From JADJOM01 sp963817435 (GTDB lineage: Bacteria > Gemmatimonadota > Gemmatimonadetes > Gemmatimonadales > GWC2-71-9), in assembly GCA_963817435.1 (NCBI GenBank), contig CAWFNY010000001.1, positions 124,001-188,000 on the forward strand: a stretch of DNA of 64,000 bases, read 5' to 3'. This document shows, one piece after another, positions 1 through 7,878 of the stretch. The position numbers and the translations under genes are program-made. The notes beneath the pieces are model-generated. The model was not told the origin of the DNA, did no database searches, and was given only the letters and a program-made list of their open reading frames with translations. Each line of letters begins with the position of its first letter. Positions within the stretch are counted from its first letter, which is position 1.

Positions 1-722
1 CCAGCCCGATGCAGTACGATTTCGAGCAGGCGAAGCAGCCGGGCAAGACCGGGTGGCGCACCAAGTCGATGACCAACCAGTTCCAGAGCGACCTGGTGCC
101 CGGCTTCAACCTGAGCCTGACACACGATCTCTGGGACGGAGACGTGGGTTCCGACACCTCGCACTTCTCGCCGTTCCTGCAGGCGGTAACGGCGAGCTTC
201 GCGATCTCGGGGAACACGGTGAAATCCGTGCTTGGCCTCTTCGGCCTGGGGGGAAAGCATGATACCACCGCCAGCCGGGAGGCCCCGCCGCCGTCCTACG
301 TCGCAAGCCAGAGCCGCTTCGGCCGGCCTCCGTCCTTCTACGGGGCGGGCGCCGAGCAGACGCTGGGGGTCGGCACCAACCACCGGTTCACCGCCAACTT
401 CAACTACAGCCTCTCCCGACAGCGGCCGCTGCGGAATCCCCCCGCCAATACCGTCCCCCAGAAGGCGCAGCAGAGCCTCGGGTTCAGCACCGCCTTCGCG
501 CCGACGCCGTTCTGGAGCGTCTCCTGGTCCACCCAGTACAACATCACCGACAACAAGTTCGAGTCCCAGGTGGTACGGCTTGAACGGGTCCTGCACGAGT
601 GGAGGGCGGGATTCAACTTCGTCCGCAACCCGAACGGCAACTTCGCCTTCTTCTTCTCGGTGTACCTCTCTGACCTGCCGGACATCAAGTTCGACTACAA
701 TCAGACGTCCATCGAACGCTGA
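1..722 (+). CDS. LptD-like outer-membrane protein, C-terminal fragment
   Basis: This is the 3' end of a gene that begins before the window: the frame is open back to base 3, ahead of the first ATG at base 9. About 240 residues are visible. They have the alternating aromatic and polar pattern of outer-membrane beta-strands, and the last 70 residues (from 'TPFWSVSWSTQYNITDNKFE' to 'LSDLPDIKFD') resemble the end of LptD/OstA-type LPS assembly proteins. LptD inserts lipopolysaccharide into the outer leaflet of the outer membrane, which suits the heptose and O-antigen genes later in the window. The match is from memory of the family's C-terminal pattern. Another large outer-membrane beta-barrel is the main alternative. 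Confidence 0.6.
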   Translation, partial: SPMQYDFEQAKQPGKTGWRTKSMTNQFQSDLVPGFNLSLTHDLWDGDVGSDTSHFSPFLQAVTASFAISGNTVKSVLGLFGLGGKHDTTASREAPPPSYVASQSRFGRPPSFYGAGAEQTLGVGTNHRFTANFNYSLSRQRPLRNPPANTVPQKAQQSLGFSTAFAPTPFWSVSWSTQYNITDNKFESQVVRLERVLHEWRAGFNFVRNPNGNFAFFFSVYLSDLPDIKFDYNQTSIER

Positions 723-754
723 GGGCCGTCTCGCCGTCCACGATTCCGGACAGT

Positions 755-790
755 GGAGTGTCCGCGAGTGTACACGTCCGAGGACACTCC
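755..790 (+). terminator. stem-loop after the LptD-like gene
   Basis: GGAGTGTCC at 755-763 is the exact complement of GGACACTCC at 782-790, giving a 9-bp stem with an 18-nt loop that itself holds GTGTACAC. There is no T-run afterwards, so it may be a weak terminator or a 3'-end stabiliser rather than a classical intrinsic terminator. Confidence 0.3.
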
Positions 791-897
791 GGACCGGGCC
801 CAGTGCCAAGTCATGACCCGGCAATAAGTTGTACGCCAGGATGCCGGTGGCATCGAGCATGCATTGCGGTGCGGCGTTCCCTCTCCGGAGCCGATTC

Positions 898-2026
898 ATG
901 CGTTCGTCCTTGTGGGCCGTGCCTCTGCTGCTGCTTGCCGCCTGCAGCGAAACCCAGTTTGTCGGCGGCGGCGGTGCCCAGGTGTCTCCGCCGAGCAATC
1001 TGACCTATACCGTTGAACCCAGTGGCACCCCCGGATCCCCGGACGGCGTGCTCCTCACCTGGGACTTCGACAACGATCCCAACCTGGCATCGTGGAACGT
1101 CTACTCTCGTGGCAGCACCTCCGAGTCCTACCGGCTCCGTGGCACCACCACGTCGAATTCGTTTCACGACGCGGGGATTCCTCACCTGCAGTACTATGTG
1201 ACGGCGGAGGATCTCGACGGTAATGAGAGCTCCAGCAGCAACGTGGTCACGGTCGATGAACGGCTGGCGCTCCAGAAGCCCGCGACGCTGACCAGTACCA
1301 CGCTCAACGGGGCGATCGCGCTGACCTGGTCCGACAACGCATACACGACGGACCCGGCCCACTTCCGCATCTACCGGGTCTACAGCAGTTCCTACGACCT
1401 GGACCTCAATCTCTGCGGCACCGCCTGGTCGCTGGAGGGAACCACGGTGGCCCCCGAATTCGTCTCGGGCGCCCTCACCAACGGCGTTCCCCGCTGTTTC
1501 GCCGTGTCGGCGGTGAGCCTCGAGGGGTTCGAGAGTCTCTGGTCCCCCCTGCGCAGTGACACGCCGCGTCCCGATGCGCGGAACGTCGTGGTCTACGCGC
1601 GGCAGAGTCAGGACGCCGGCAGCGGGTTCCGCTTCTGGCGCGACCTCAACGCGGACGGCCAGGCGGATCCCGCCGAAATCGGCCTGGTGCAGAGCGGTTC
1701 GTCGCCCCTCAATGATTTCACCGTCGAGCGGGACGTGGCGGGCGACCTGTACCTGACACCGGTCCGCGTCCGGCACCGGAGTCGCGGTCTACGGGACGTC
1801 GCCGGTGGCGGATCTCACCAGCATCGACTACGCGCCGAACATCACCTACGGCACCGCGGGCATCCAGGCGCTCCCGGGCTGGGGATACGTCTTCGAGACC
1901 GATGGTGGCGATGGCTTCGCCCGGTACGGTGCCGTACGCGTCACCCACGTCGGCCAGAACTTCCTGATTCTCGACTGGGCGTTCCAGACCGATCACGGCA
2001 ATCCGGAGCTGCTCCGCGCGCCGTGA
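898..2026 (+). pseudogene. secreted lipoprotein with fibronectin-III-like modules, frameshifted
   Basis: The start ATG at 898 is preceded by GGAG at 887-890. Residues 1-16 form a signal peptide ending in the lipobox 'LLAAC', so the product should be lipid-anchored after cleavage before Cys16. The next 200 residues contain two repeats resembling fibronectin type III modules ('VLLTWDFDNDPNLASWNVYS' and a second starting 'AIALTWSDNAYTTDPAHFRI'). Reading frame 1 loses sense near 1760, and the homologous continuation ('VAVYGTSPVADLTSIDYAPN...') is in frame 2 up to the stop at 2024-2026. The switch lies between 1757 and about 1790 and equals a net +1 (for example a 4-base GTCC insertion). It may be a real lesion or a sequencing/assembly error. 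Substrate and role are unknown. Confidence 0.6.
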
Positions 2027-2051
2027 TCTCGGGGTCAGGCGATGACAGAGG

Positions 2052-2116
2052 TCGAGGGGTCTACTCCGGCAGCCAGCGGGGTGGACCCCTCGATCCGTGT
2101 CGGGGCTCGGGATGAC
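2052..2116. repeat. REP-like inverted repeat, diverged copy
   Basis: TCGAGGGGTC at 2052-2061 pairs perfectly with GACCCCTCGA at 2084-2093. Downstream the element ends in CTCGGGATGAC (2106-2116), the same terminus as the better preserved element at 39478-39568. This suggests a small dispersed repeat family in the genome. It lies between the frameshifted lipoprotein gene and hutH. Confidence 0.45.
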
Positions 2117-2135
2117 AGTGTCCGGCCCGCCTGTG

Positions 2136-2141
2136 TACGTT
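2136..2141 (+). promoter_or_regulatory. -10-like box for leaderless hutH
   Basis: TACGTT at 2136-2141 ends 6 nt before the ATG at 2148, so transcription would start at or next to that A. ATGACA at 2112-2117, part of the REP end, could act as a -35 with an 18-nt spacer. No Shine-Dalgarno sequence precedes 2148, which fits leaderless translation. Confidence 0.35.
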
Positions 2142-2147
2142 TCCGCC

Positions 2148-3692
2148 ATGACAGACCATATGCTCGTCCTCACGGGCAATTCCCTCACGATCCCCGCCGT
2201 CGTGGCGGCGGCCCGGAATCCATCGGCAACGATCGGACTCGATCCGGGCGCGCTGGAGTCCCTGGCCAGGAGTCGCGCGCTGGTCGACGAGGCCATCACG
2301 CGTGGCGAGACGATTTACGGCATCAACACCGGCTTCGGCAAGCTGGCGAATGTCCGGATCGCCGCCGATCAGCTCGATCAGTTGCAGATCAACCTGATCC
2401 GCAGCCACGCGGCAGGCGTCGGAGCGCCGATGCCCGCCGATGTGGTCCGGGCGGCGATGCTGCTGCGCGCCAACGTGCTGCTCCGTCCCACCAGTGGAGT
2501 GCGGCCCGGGCTGGTCGAGGCGCTGGTCGCGTTGTTCAACGCGGGGATTGTTCCGCTGGTCCCCGAGCAGGGGAGTGTGGGCGCCAGCGGCGATCTGGCG
2601 CCGCTCAGTCACATCGCGATGGCGCTGATCGGCGAGGGCGACGTGCTCGGTGATGCGCCGGGCAGCGTATGTCCCGCCGCCGTTGCGCTCAAACGCGCGG
2701 GCCTCGCGCCGTTCCGTTTCAGCCCGAAGGAAGGCATCAGTTTCATCAACGGGACCCAGGCGCAGACCGCGCTCCTGGCGCTGACGGTGCACGACGCGGA
2801 GTCGCTCTGGCGTTCAGCGGTCGGGGCGGCGGCGATGAGCCTGGAGGCACTGCAGGGCACCCCGACGCCGCTCGACCCGCGCATCCACGAGGCTCGGCCC
2901 CACCCGGGACAACTGCGGGCGGCGTCGCTGATGCGCGCCCTGCTGACCGACAGCCAGATTCGGGAGTCCCATCGGGAGAACGACCCGCGGGTGCAGGATG
3001 CCTACAGTCTGCGCTGTACGCCGCAGGTGCTTGGGGCGGTCGCGGACGCCATCCGGTTCGCCAGGGAGGTCGCGGCGGTGGAGCTGAACGCCTCGACCGA
3101 CAATCCCCTGGTCTTTCCCAACGGGGATGTGCTTTCCGGCGGCAACTTCCACGGTCAGCCGGTCGCGCAGGCGCTCGATTTTCTCAGCGTGGCGCTCACG
3201 ACCCTGCAGGCGATCGCCGAGCGGCGGGTGGAGCGGCTGGTCAATCCGGACCTCTCGCAGGGGCTGCCGGCATTCCTGACCCCCGATCCGGGGCTCTGCT
3301 CCGGCTTCATGATGGTCCAGATCACCGCCGCCTCGCTCGTGGCCGAATCCCGGTCGATCGCCATGCCCGCCAGCATCGGGTCGATCCCGACTGATGCGAA
3401 CCAGGAGGATTTCGTGCCCATGGGCATGGCGTCGGCGTACAAGGCACGCCGCATCCTCGCGAACGCGCAGAAGGTGATCGCGTCGGAATTCCTGTGTGGC
3501 GCCCAGGGGCTGGATTTTCTGCGTCCGCTCCGCCCGGGGAAGGGCGTGGAGGCACTGTACCAGCGGGTGCGATCCCCGGTGGATGGGGTGGCCACGCTGA
3601 GCGCGGATCGGCCGCCTGCGCCCGACCTCGCCCGGCTGGTCAGCCTGGTGGCGGGGGGAGCGCTCGATCCAGCTCCCGGTTTGCCTTGCTAG
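2148..3692 (+). CDS. hutH: histidine ammonia-lyase
   Basis: The cytosolic enzyme that deaminates L-histidine to urocanate, the first step of histidine degradation. At 514 residues it has the usual length. The Ala-Ser-Gly triplet that cyclises into the MIO cofactor is at residues 146-148, inside 'GSVGASGDLAPLSHIAMALI'. 'IRSHAAGVG' carries the Ser-His pair typical of histidine-specific enzymes, where tyrosine/phenylalanine ammonia-lyases have His-Leu or Phe-Leu. ATG 2148 is preferred over in-frame starts at 2097 and 2112 because a -10-like box sits just upstream and the family N-terminus begins there; 2160 is also possible. No hutU, hutI or hutG is adjacent, so the rest of the pathway must be elsewhere. 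Confidence 0.95.
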   Translation: MTDHMLVLTGNSLTIPAVVAAARNPSATIGLDPGALESLARSRALVDEAITRGETIYGINTGFGKLANVRIAADQLDQLQINLIRSHAAGVGAPMPADVVRAAMLLRANVLLRPTSGVRPGLVEALVALFNAGIVPLVPEQGSVGASGDLAPLSHIAMALIGEGDVLGDAPGSVCPAAVALKRAGLAPFRFSPKEGISFINGTQAQTALLALTVHDAESLWRSAVGAAAMSLEALQGTPTPLDPRIHEARPHPGQLRAASLMRALLTDSQIRESHRENDPRVQDAYSLRCTPQVLGAVADAIRFAREVAAVELNASTDNPLVFPNGDVLSGGNFHGQPVAQALDFLSVALTTLQAIAERRVERLVNPDLSQGLPAFLTPDPGLCSGFMMVQITAASLVAESRSIAMPASIGSIPTDANQEDFVPMGMASAYKARRILANAQKVIASEFLCGAQGLDFLRPLRPGKGVEALYQRVRSPVDGVATLSADRPPAPDLARLVSLVAGGALDPAPGLPC

Positions 3693-3714
3693 GGGTTGGA
3701 GGGGCCGGTATCTT
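3686..3714 (+). promoter_or_regulatory. sigma-70-like promoter for the TPR operon
   Basis: TTGCTA (3686-3691) and TATCTT (3709-3714) are separated by 17 bp. The -35 overlaps the hutH stop codon. Predicted transcription starts about 40 nt before the ATG at 3764. Confidence 0.4.
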
Positions 3715-3763
3715 CTAAGTTGCGGCATTTCATAGGCATTCACCCTTTCACTCGCCCCGCTGG

Positions 3764-6280
3764 ATGAACTTCGAAAAGCTCAAAGAGACCGCCCGGAAGT
3801 ACGAGCAAAAGGAAGAGTGGCGGCGGGCCATCGAGGTCTATCTTCAGGCAATCCGGGAGTTCGAGGCCGGCAACGATCCTGTGCCGGATCTCTCGGTCTA
3901 CAACCGGGTGGGGGACCTCTACCTCAAGGCCAACGAGCCTGGGGCGGCGGTTCAGGCCTACGAACGTGCGGCGGACCTCTACGGAGAGCAGGGCTTCTAC
4001 AACAACGCCATCGCCCTGTGCGGCAAGATCCTGCGGGTGAACCCCGGGCGGATCCAGACCTACCTCAAGCTCGCCCACCTGCACGCCCGCAAGAACGTCG
4101 TCATCGAAGCCAAGAAGAACCTGCTCGAGTACCTCGAGCGGATGAACACCCTCAACCAGCTCGATGATGCCTTCAAGTCCGTCAAGGACTTCGCCGATCA
4201 GTTCCCAGGGAACAAGGAAATCCGGCTGATGCTCTCCGAGCTGCTCCGGGCCTCCTCGCGCAACGCGGAGGCGCGGGAGCAACTGGAGAAGCTCGCGAGT
4301 GACCTCGAGGCCAAGGGCGACACCATCGGGGCGCGCAAGACGCTGATGCGGCTGCAGGCGCTCGATGCCGAGGATGTTCCCGGCGAATCGGCCAAGCCGG
4401 CGCCCAAGGGCGGGCGGTCGGGTGACTTGGTGTTCCTCGATACCGGATCGACCGGCGAGCGGCCGGCGAAGCCGGCGGGGCCGCCATCCCGGAAGACCCG
4501 GGCGATCACGATGCCGCCCGCTGCGGGGCTCAAGCCGCCGGCGGGGCTGCCGCTGATTGAGGAGGGGCCCACTGCCGCGACCGTGGAACCGCGGGTGCCG
4601 GAGCTGCCGCCGCTCGAAATCGAGACGTCGAGGCTGGTGGAGACCACCCTCGAGCTCGAGTCGATCCAGCCGGTTTCCGACGAGGCCCATCTCGAGGCGA
4701 CCGCTTCGGGGGAGGTCGCCAAGGCGCTGGGCTTCGAGCCGACCTACGCCGAGGGCCTCGACTCGGGGGCGGTCGCGCCGCTCGAGGGCCTCGAGCTGGA
4801 CCAGCCGACTGCCGACACGGTCGACCTGCACGTGTCGACCGAGGGGCTCGATCTCGAGCGCGCCAGCGAGTCGCCCGACACCGACATCCAGCCGATTGAG
4901 GCGGAGCGCTTCCTCGTGCCGGAGCCGCTCGACGATTCGCCGGAACTCGCCGCCGACCTCACGACGGGACTGGGCGAGCCGGACGTGCTGGCGCCCTTCG
5001 GACAGCCTGTGGCAGACCTGGGGATGGATCTCATCGATGCGGGCGACACCTCGCCACTGCTCGATTCCATCATCACCGAGTACGGGTCGGAGGAGGAGAC
5101 GGTCACCTTCCTCGATGTGGATGCATCGGGCGAACTGTCGATCACCGATCTCGAGGACCGCGTCCTCGAGGATCCGGATGATCCCGAAGCGCACCGCGCG
5201 CTCGGCGAGGCCCTGCTCGCCGCCGGGGAGCAGCTGCGCGGACAGGAGGAGCTGGAGCTGGCGCTCGCCGGCTACGAGGGGCGCGAAGACTGGCCGCACG
5301 CCACCGACCTGATCCACGAGCTGATCCGGCTCGACCCCAACGGGGTCCGCTATCACCAGAAGCGGGTGGAGATCGCGTTCCGCAGCGGGGAGCGCTCGAA
5401 GCTGATCGAGGCTTATCTGGAACTGGCCGATGCGCTGCTGCGGGTGGGCGCCCTCGACAAGGCCCTCGCGGTCTACCGGCGGGTGTCAGAGCACGATCCG
5501 GGCAATTCCCGCGCGCTCGCCGCGCTCGATGCGCTCTCGTCAGTCGAGGAGACGCTGCCGCCCATTCCGCCGGCCCCCGCCGCGGAGCCGGAATCCCGGC
5601 CCAAGCCGCTCGCCGCAATGGCCGATGAGGCGGACGCCGCATTCGATGCCATCGCCGAGGTGCCGCCGCCCGCTCCAGCGGCGCCGGGCGGGCGGAAGTC
5701 GCGGAAGTCGGCTGCCGTGCCGAAGCCACCCGAGCCGCAGCCGGCGGGAGACTTCATCGACTTCGGCGCGCTCGTCATGGACGACGAGGCGGTGAAGGAC
5801 ACCCGCATGCGGGTGGAGGGCGAAGAGCCGACCGGGGACGAGCAGAAGGATTTCCAGGACATGCTGCAGCAGTTCAAGCGGGGCATCGACGCCAACATCG
5901 ACGCCGAGGACTTCCAGGCACACTATGACCTGGGCGTGGCATTCAAGGAGATGGGGCTCTTGGACGAGGCGATCGCCGAGTTCCAGAAGGCGCTCCGCTC
6001 CCCCGAAGTCCGGCTCAAGACCACCGAATCGCTCGGCAGCGCCTTCTTCGAGAAACGCCAGTTCGCCATCGCCGAGGCGATTCTCAAGCGGGCGGTCGAA
6101 AGCCTCGGGGCCACGGATGACGAACAGATCGGCGTGATCTACTGGCTGGGCCGGTCGCAGGAGGCCCAGGGCAAGGTGGAGCAGGCCATCACGACCTTCG
6201 AGCGGGTGCTGGCGGTCGACATCGGCTTCCAGGACGCCGGCGCACGCATGGCGAAGCTCTCCCAGGGGCGGTCGCAGTGA
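3764..6280 (+). CDS. large tetratricopeptide-repeat protein
   Basis: An 838-residue protein with no signal peptide or membrane segment. The N-terminal 210 residues are TPR-like helical pairs ('AIEVYLQAIREFEAGNDPVP', 'AAVQAYERAADLYGEQGFYN'). Residues 210-460 are an acidic, Pro/Glu/Leu-rich linker of low complexity. A second TPR block covers about 460-610 ('LEDPDDPEAHRALGEALLAA') and a third the last 130 residues ('HYDLGVAFKEMGLLDEAIAE'). TPRs are protein-protein scaffolds; no enzymatic motif is seen and the partner is unknown. It is the first gene of a run with a polyprenyl synthase, a DUF4321 protein and TatA; its stop overlaps the next start by GTGA. A protein of similar design is at 9879-12038. 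Confidence 0.85.
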   Translation: MNFEKLKETARKYEQKEEWRRAIEVYLQAIREFEAGNDPVPDLSVYNRVGDLYLKANEPGAAVQAYERAADLYGEQGFYNNAIALCGKILRVNPGRIQTYLKLAHLHARKNVVIEAKKNLLEYLERMNTLNQLDDAFKSVKDFADQFPGNKEIRLMLSELLRASSRNAEAREQLEKLASDLEAKGDTIGARKTLMRLQALDAEDVPGESAKPAPKGGRSGDLVFLDTGSTGERPAKPAGPPSRKTRAITMPPAAGLKPPAGLPLIEEGPTAATVEPRVPELPPLEIETSRLVETTLELESIQPVSDEAHLEATASGEVAKALGFEPTYAEGLDSGAVAPLEGLELDQPTADTVDLHVSTEGLDLERASESPDTDIQPIEAERFLVPEPLDDSPELAADLTTGLGEPDVLAPFGQPVADLGMDLIDAGDTSPLLDSIITEYGSEEETVTFLDVDASGELSITDLEDRVLEDPDDPEAHRALGEALLAAGEQLRGQEELELALAGYEGREDWPHATDLIHELIRLDPNGVRYHQKRVEIAFRSGERSKLIEAYLELADALLRVGALDKALAVYRRVSEHDPGNSRALAALDALSSVEETLPPIPPAPAAEPESRPKPLAAMADEADAAFDAIAEVPPPAPAAPGGRKSRKSAAVPKPPEPQPAGDFIDFGALVMDDEAVKDTRMRVEGEEPTGDEQKDFQDMLQQFKRGIDANIDAEDFQAHYDLGVAFKEMGLLDEAIAEFQKALRSPEVRLKTTESLGSAFFEKRQFAIAEAILKRAVESLGATDDEQIGVIYWLGRSQEAQGKVEQAITTFERVLAVDIGFQDAGARMAKLSQGRSQ

Positions 6281-7266
6281 CCTCCTCCGCGGCGGGCATC
6301 ACGCTGGCGGGTCTCCAGGCCAGCCTCAAGCCACGGCTCGAGGCCGTGCAGCGGGAGCTGCGCCGGGCGATCGAAAGCGATTTCGGGCTGATCAGCGAGG
6401 TGAACGGCCACCTGCTCCAGATGCAGGGCAAGATGTTCCGGCCCACGCTGCTGCTGCTGAGCGAGGAGGCGTCCGGCGCCCGCGATCCGCGGGCCGAGAC
6501 CCTGGCGGCGGTGGTGGAGCTGATCCACCTCGCGACCCTGGTCCACGACGACTCGGTCGATCATTCCGTGCTCCGTCGCGGCATGCCCACGATCAACGCG
6601 CTGTTCAGTCACCAGGTCAGCGTGATCATGGGGGACTACCTGTATTCGCGCGCGGTCGTTGAGCTGACCCGCCTCGGAGACATCGAGCCGCTGCGCGTCC
6701 TGTCGCGGGTCACCAACGAGATGACGGTGGGTGAGATGCGCCAGCTCATGGCGCACGAGCCGCTTGCCTTCACCGAGGAAGAGTACGACCTGCTCATCAT
6801 CGCGAAGACCGCCTCGCTCCTCTCCGGCGCCTGTGAAGTCGGGGCGCTCCGGGCCGGGCAGGGGGAGCGCGAAGCGCTGCGGCGCTTTGGTGAGTACCTT
6901 GGGATGGCCTTCCAGATCGTGGATGACCTGCTGGACTACACCGAGGACGAGGCCGTGACCGGGAAGCCTTCCGGGAACGATCTCCGGGAGCACAAGGTGA
7001 CACTGCCGCTGATCCATGCCCTGGGCCGGCTTTCGCCGGCGGCCCGGCGACACGTCAGCACCCTGATGGCCACCCCCGAGCCCACCGATGCCCAGATCAG
7101 CACGGTGGTCGAGCTGGTGTCCGAAGCCGGGGGGCTTGAATATGCCCGGCAGCGCGCGCATCGTCTTGCCGAACGTGCGGACCACGAACTCGACGCGCTG
7201 CCCCCCAGTCGTGCCCGCGATGTGCTCCGCGACAGCATCACCTACGTCCTCGACCGGCGGCGCTGA
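6277..7266 (+). CDS. ispB: polyprenyl (hepta/octaprenyl) diphosphate synthase
   Basis: A trans-prenyltransferase that extends farnesyl or geranyl diphosphate with isopentenyl diphosphate to make the long prenyl tail of a respiratory quinone. At 329 residues it has family length. Both aspartate-rich motifs are intact: DDSVD at residues 91-95 and DDLLD at 216-220. The substrate-binding 'GKMFRP' (51-56) and 'GKPSGNDLREHKVTLP' are also present. Chain length cannot be read from the sequence, so heptaprenyl versus octaprenyl specificity is open and the symbol is by family. GTG 6277 overlaps the TPR gene stop by 4 bases, implying translational coupling; the stop overlaps the next ATG by one base. 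Confidence 0.88.
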   Translation: MTSSAAGITLAGLQASLKPRLEAVQRELRRAIESDFGLISEVNGHLLQMQGKMFRPTLLLLSEEASGARDPRAETLAAVVELIHLATLVHDDSVDHSVLRRGMPTINALFSHQVSVIMGDYLYSRAVVELTRLGDIEPLRVLSRVTNEMTVGEMRQLMAHEPLAFTEEEYDLLIIAKTASLLSGACEVGALRAGQGEREALRRFGEYLGMAFQIVDDLLDYTEDEAVTGKPSGNDLREHKVTLPLIHALGRLSPAARRHVSTLMATPEPTDAQISTVVELVSEAGGLEYARQRAHRLAERADHELDALPPSRARDVLRDSITYVLDRRR

Positions 7267-7538
7267 TGGCCAGCGGACCTCGTCGTCCCATGTTCCACCT
7301 CGGCGTACTGGTGGCCGGGTTCATTCTTGGCGGCTTCCTGAACGCGCTGGTCAAGACGGTCATGCCGGACAGTGTCGCCAAGCAGGTGTTTACATTTACC
7401 GCCAGCGCGAGCCTCGGCCCCGTGTCGCTCAATCTGCTGGTGTTCAGCTTCACCATGGGGCCGTTCGCGGTGAACGTTTCTCCGCTCGCGATCCTGGGCG
7501 TCATCATCGCCTATCTGATCGCTCGCTCACTTTTCTAA
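7266..7538 (+). CDS. DUF4321 family small membrane protein
   Basis: A 90-residue protein with two hydrophobic stretches, residues about 11-30 ('LGVLVAGFILGGFLNAL') and 55-88 ('LLVFSFTMGPFAVNVSPLAI' onward), so probably two or three membrane helices. The pattern matches the DUF4321 family, whose function is not established. It overlaps the polyprenyl synthase stop by one base (TGATG) and lies 12 bp before tatA, so it is co-transcribed with prenyl-chain and Tat genes. A link to membrane energetics or export is only a guess from position. Confidence 0.7.
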   Translation: MASGPRRPMFHLGVLVAGFILGGFLNALVKTVMPDSVAKQVFTFTASASLGPVSLNLLVFSFTMGPFAVNVSPLAILGVIIAYLIARSLF

Positions 7539-7550
7539 GGCGGGGCCGCC

Positions 7551-7805
7551 ATGTTCGGCAATCTCGGTTTCGGCGAAATCGTAGGGATTCTGGTCATCTG
7601 CCTGCTGCTCTTCGGGTCCAAGCGGCTGCCCGAAATCGGTGCCTCGTTCGGCAAGGGCATCCGGGAATTCAAGCGCAGTCTCACCGACGTGGGAGACGCG
7701 GTGGGCGGCGGTGATAACAGCTCGGCGCCCACTTCGCGCCAGCTCGACAACCGTACCGGTCCGACCCCCCCCTCGGGCGGCGAGCCGAAGCGGCTGTCGC
7801 AGTAA
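7551..7805 (+). CDS. tatA: Sec-independent translocase subunit TatA/TatE
   Basis: The pore-forming component of twin-arginine export, which moves folded proteins across the inner membrane. The 84-residue protein has the canonical plan: an N-terminal membrane helix (residues about 5-21, 'LGFGEIVGILVICLLLFG'), the hinge 'GSKRLPEIG', an amphipathic helix ('ASFGKGIREFKRSL') and a polar, disordered tail. TatB-like features are absent. TatC is not in the window. A probable client with a twin-arginine signal is encoded at 52568. The gene is the last of its run and is followed by a strong terminator. Confidence 0.92.
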   Translation: MFGNLGFGEIVGILVICLLLFGSKRLPEIGASFGKGIREFKRSLTDVGDAVGGGDNSSAPTSRQLDNRTGPTPPSGGEPKRLSQ

Positions 7806-7823
7806 GACGGCAGGGCACAGGCG

Positions 7824-7856
7824 AAAAACCCTCCGGTCATCGACCAGAGGGTTTTT
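7824..7856. terminator. bidirectional intrinsic terminator between tatA and ppiD
   Basis: AAAAACCCTC (7824-7833) pairs exactly with GAGGGTTTTT (7847-7856) around a 13-nt loop. Because the arms end in A-run and T-run, the hairpin can terminate transcription from both the plus-strand tatA operon and the convergent minus-strand gene. Confidence 0.85.
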
Positions 7857-7878
7857 TCGTGCCCGGGAACGGGGCCGA

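Noticed and set aside
2097..2147. Longer N-terminus for hutH
   Set aside because: The extra 17 residues are not part of the family and would be encoded by the REP end and the -10 box.
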